A stretch of DNA of 64,000 nucleotides from contig CANMCE010000002.1 of NCBI GenBank assembly GCA_947496235.1, positions 62,001 through 126,000 of the forward strand, read 5' to 3'. The position numbers and the translations under genes are program-made. Shown here piece after piece: positions 62,874 to 64,000 of this stretch (its first letter is position 1; every line of letters starts with the position of its first letter). The DNA comes from an uncultured Glaciecola sp. GTDB lineage: Bacteria > Pseudomonadota > Gammaproteobacteria > Enterobacterales > Alteromonadaceae. The notes under the pieces are model-generated. The model was not told where the DNA came from. It worked only from the letters and a program-made list of their open reading frames with translations, and searched no databases.

Positions 62874-63393
62874 TAGGCACGTAGTAGGTACGCCTGAAAT
62901 GGGAAAGGATACTGTCACCGTGAACTTTCCTGTCACCGAGTGCTCTACCGCCGTCACCGTGGACTCTACCTCCGTCACTGTGGACTCTACCGCCGTCACC
63001 GTGGACTCTACCTCCGTCACTGTGGACTCTACCGCCGTCACCGTGGACTCTACCTCCATCACTGTGCATTTTACCGCCGTCGCTGTGACGAAAGTCGCGG
63101 CCTCCAAAGTAGCCCTCTGGCGTGCAATTGTCAGTGACTTGGCACTCTTATGGCGTTGGCGCCATTGCAATTCATTTAAACATTGAAGATATGACCTCAA
63201 ATAAATACATACATGCTTGGGGCATAAATATACTGGAGTTGTTGTACGCCGGCTTGTTTGCAGAAATTGTCTTGCGCCCGTTAAAATTTAAATTAACGAG
63301 CGCGCTATAAGAGTTTCATTATTATAAAATTTATCCCTACTAAATTGGCTGGCTTACAAAACTAGTTAGGGATTATATGTTAGATACAGCCGT
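62874..63393. other. Non-coding region with the minisatellite and small remnants
   Basis: About 520 bases between the S9 peptidase and the PEP-CTERM gene. It holds a near-duplicate GTAGTAGGCAC / GTAGTAGGTAC right after the peptidase stop, then the minisatellite, then a palindromic patch (TGGCGTTGGCGCCA, about 63152-63165). A 39-codon plus-strand ORF (63191-63310) has no ribosome-binding site; I do not call it. Confidence 0.6.
62943..63089. repeat. GC-rich 21-bp minisatellite, seven units
   Basis: Seven adjacent 21-bp units. Types A (CTCTACCGCCGTCACCGTGG + A) and B (A's seventh-to-eighth G becomes T, and C-C-G becomes C-T-G) alternate A-B-A-B-A, then B and A in degenerate form, so the true period is 42 bp. 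The tract is far richer in G and C than the neighbourhood. Degenerate half-units precede it (from about 62911). In any frame it translates to a 7-residue repeat, such as VDSTAVT. Confidence 0.92.
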
Positions 63394-64000
63394 TTAGGGT
63401 CTTCTGCGTAACGCACCAGCTACAATAGCTAAAGCACCAAATAATAACATTATCATCGGTGGTTCGTTTACCGAAGAAAATGTACCGGTGTTGGTTAAAA
63501 TGTTGATATTATCTATACCAAAAGGACCTGAATTACTAGTAAATCTCATTCTGTTGTCGCTTCTTAGATCAGAAAAGATAGTATCAGAGAACATGAATTG
63601 ATTGTTTATATAAACGTCAACAAGCTGATCAAGGTAGTTGACATCGAATAAATAATTATTCCATTGGGACAAATCAAATAGGGTACCAACATCATGTGAT
63701 GCTTCATAAATATTATCATATCGGACACAGCATCCTTCAAAGCGTCGAGATGTAGGGTCAATGTTTTCAGCTGTAATGATACCGGTTGCATAAAAGTCAT
63801 ATCGTTGGATATTAGGAATATCAAAGAAAAAAGTAGCTTGCTCCGACACTTTTAAATCAAAAGAAAATTGCAAAGTGTCAGTATAGTTAGATCGAGATAC
63901 TATAACTTGATCATATGGGGACGCTCCCCCATTATCAGAGGCATTCAATTCTAGATACTTGTTACCATCTTCCTCTCGGATTTTTGGATCTCCAAACCTA
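63394..64000 (-). CDS. PEP-CTERM-type exported protein (partial, N-terminus outside)
   Basis: The minus-strand frame stays open to the right window edge, so the start lies outside; at least 202 residues are visible. The C-terminus reads VNEPPMIMLLFGALAIVAGALRRRP: an E-P motif, one transmembrane helix and an Arg cluster, the PEP-CTERM sorting signal recognised by exosortase. The body looks like a beta-sandwich of a surface protein (FSFDLKVSEQATFFFDI, VDVYINNQFMFSDTIF). No exosortase is in view. Secretion and surface display are inferred from the tag. Confidence 0.8.
   Translation of the reverse strand, partial: RFGDPKIREEDGNKYLELNASDNGGASPYDQVIVSRSNYTDTLQFSFDLKVSEQATFFFDIPNIQRYDFYATGIITAENIDPTSRRFEGCCVRYDNIYEASHDVGTLFDLSQWNNYLFDVNYLDQLVDVYINNQFMFSDTIFSDLRSDNRMRFTSNSGPFGIDNINILTNTGTFSSVNEPPMIMLLFGALAIVAGALRRRP

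Noticed and set aside
62943-63089. CRISPR array
   Set aside because: The units are directly adjacent with no spacers, the unit is 21 bp, and no cas genes are present.
62773-63200. Coding genes made of heptapeptide repeats on both strands
   Set aside because: Every frame of a 21-bp repeat is open. No ribosome-binding sites, and one frame overlaps the end of the S9 peptidase.
63191-63310. 39-codon plus-strand ORF after the minisatellite
   Set aside because: No ribosome-binding site and no recognisable protein; possibly a remnant.
1-64000. tRNA, rRNA, insertion sequences and integrases
   Set aside because: I saw no cloverleaf-like sequence, rRNA segment, transposase or integrase motif in the window.

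Overview
The window looks like chromosomal DNA from a marine gammaproteobacterium of the Alteromonadales (Paraglaciecola/Aliiglaciecola-like). The basis is a moderately AT-rich sequence, opgGH, TonB receptors with Fur and Zur boxes, a DUF3718 protein, a PEP-CTERM-type protein, LctP-type transport and anmK-nagZ-dgkA. The genus is an inference from protein style, not from a search.

Layout. 1-2365: molybdate ABC transporter modABC on the minus strand, with modC running off the left edge. 2862-8925: a tiny ORF, a solitary PAAR spike-tip protein, a His/Asp-rich TonB receptor behind Zur boxes (probable zinc uptake), a periplasmic solute-binding protein, a DUF2264 protein and a DUF4287/DUF5655 protein. 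9406-13359: opgGH for periplasmic glucans plus a 66-aa protein and a strong terminator. 13480-19331: a Fur-box-controlled iron operon (TonB receptor, PepSY membrane protein, DUF2271, DUF4198, flavodoxin-reductase). 19433-19876: a YaiI/DUF188 protein.

20062-41605 is the main discovery: a complete-looking, tightly coupled 15-gene extracellular contractile injection system (eCIS; Afp/PVC/MAC type). It encodes a DUF4255 cap, an unknown protein, one sheath, two tubes, DUF5908, a LysM protein, a VgrG-like spike, gp25, baseplate J, a second baseplate protein, an unknown 887-aa protein, a tape-measure protein, an AAA+ ATPase, and a 1158-aa DUF4157 protein ending in an HNH-type nuclease motif, which is the probable cargo toxin. 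There are no capsid, portal, terminase or T6SS membrane-complex genes, so it is neither a prophage nor a T6SS. The locus has no PAAR gene of its own; the only PAAR in the window lies 16.7 kb upstream. The spike gene has no standard start codon at its conserved N-terminus.

41808-64000 is mostly ordinary chromosome: a signal peptidase I, an amber-interrupted membrane gene, an SDR, a GGDEF(degenerate)-EAL protein, DUF3718, a 5'-nucleotidase, a RelB/ParE toxin-antitoxin pair, a CadC-like regulator, a CBS protein, anmK-nagZ-dgkA, a two-component system, an acyltransferase, an LctP permease, a tandem universal stress protein, an S9 peptidase, a GC-rich 21-bp minisatellite, and a PEP-CTERM-type protein cut by the right edge.
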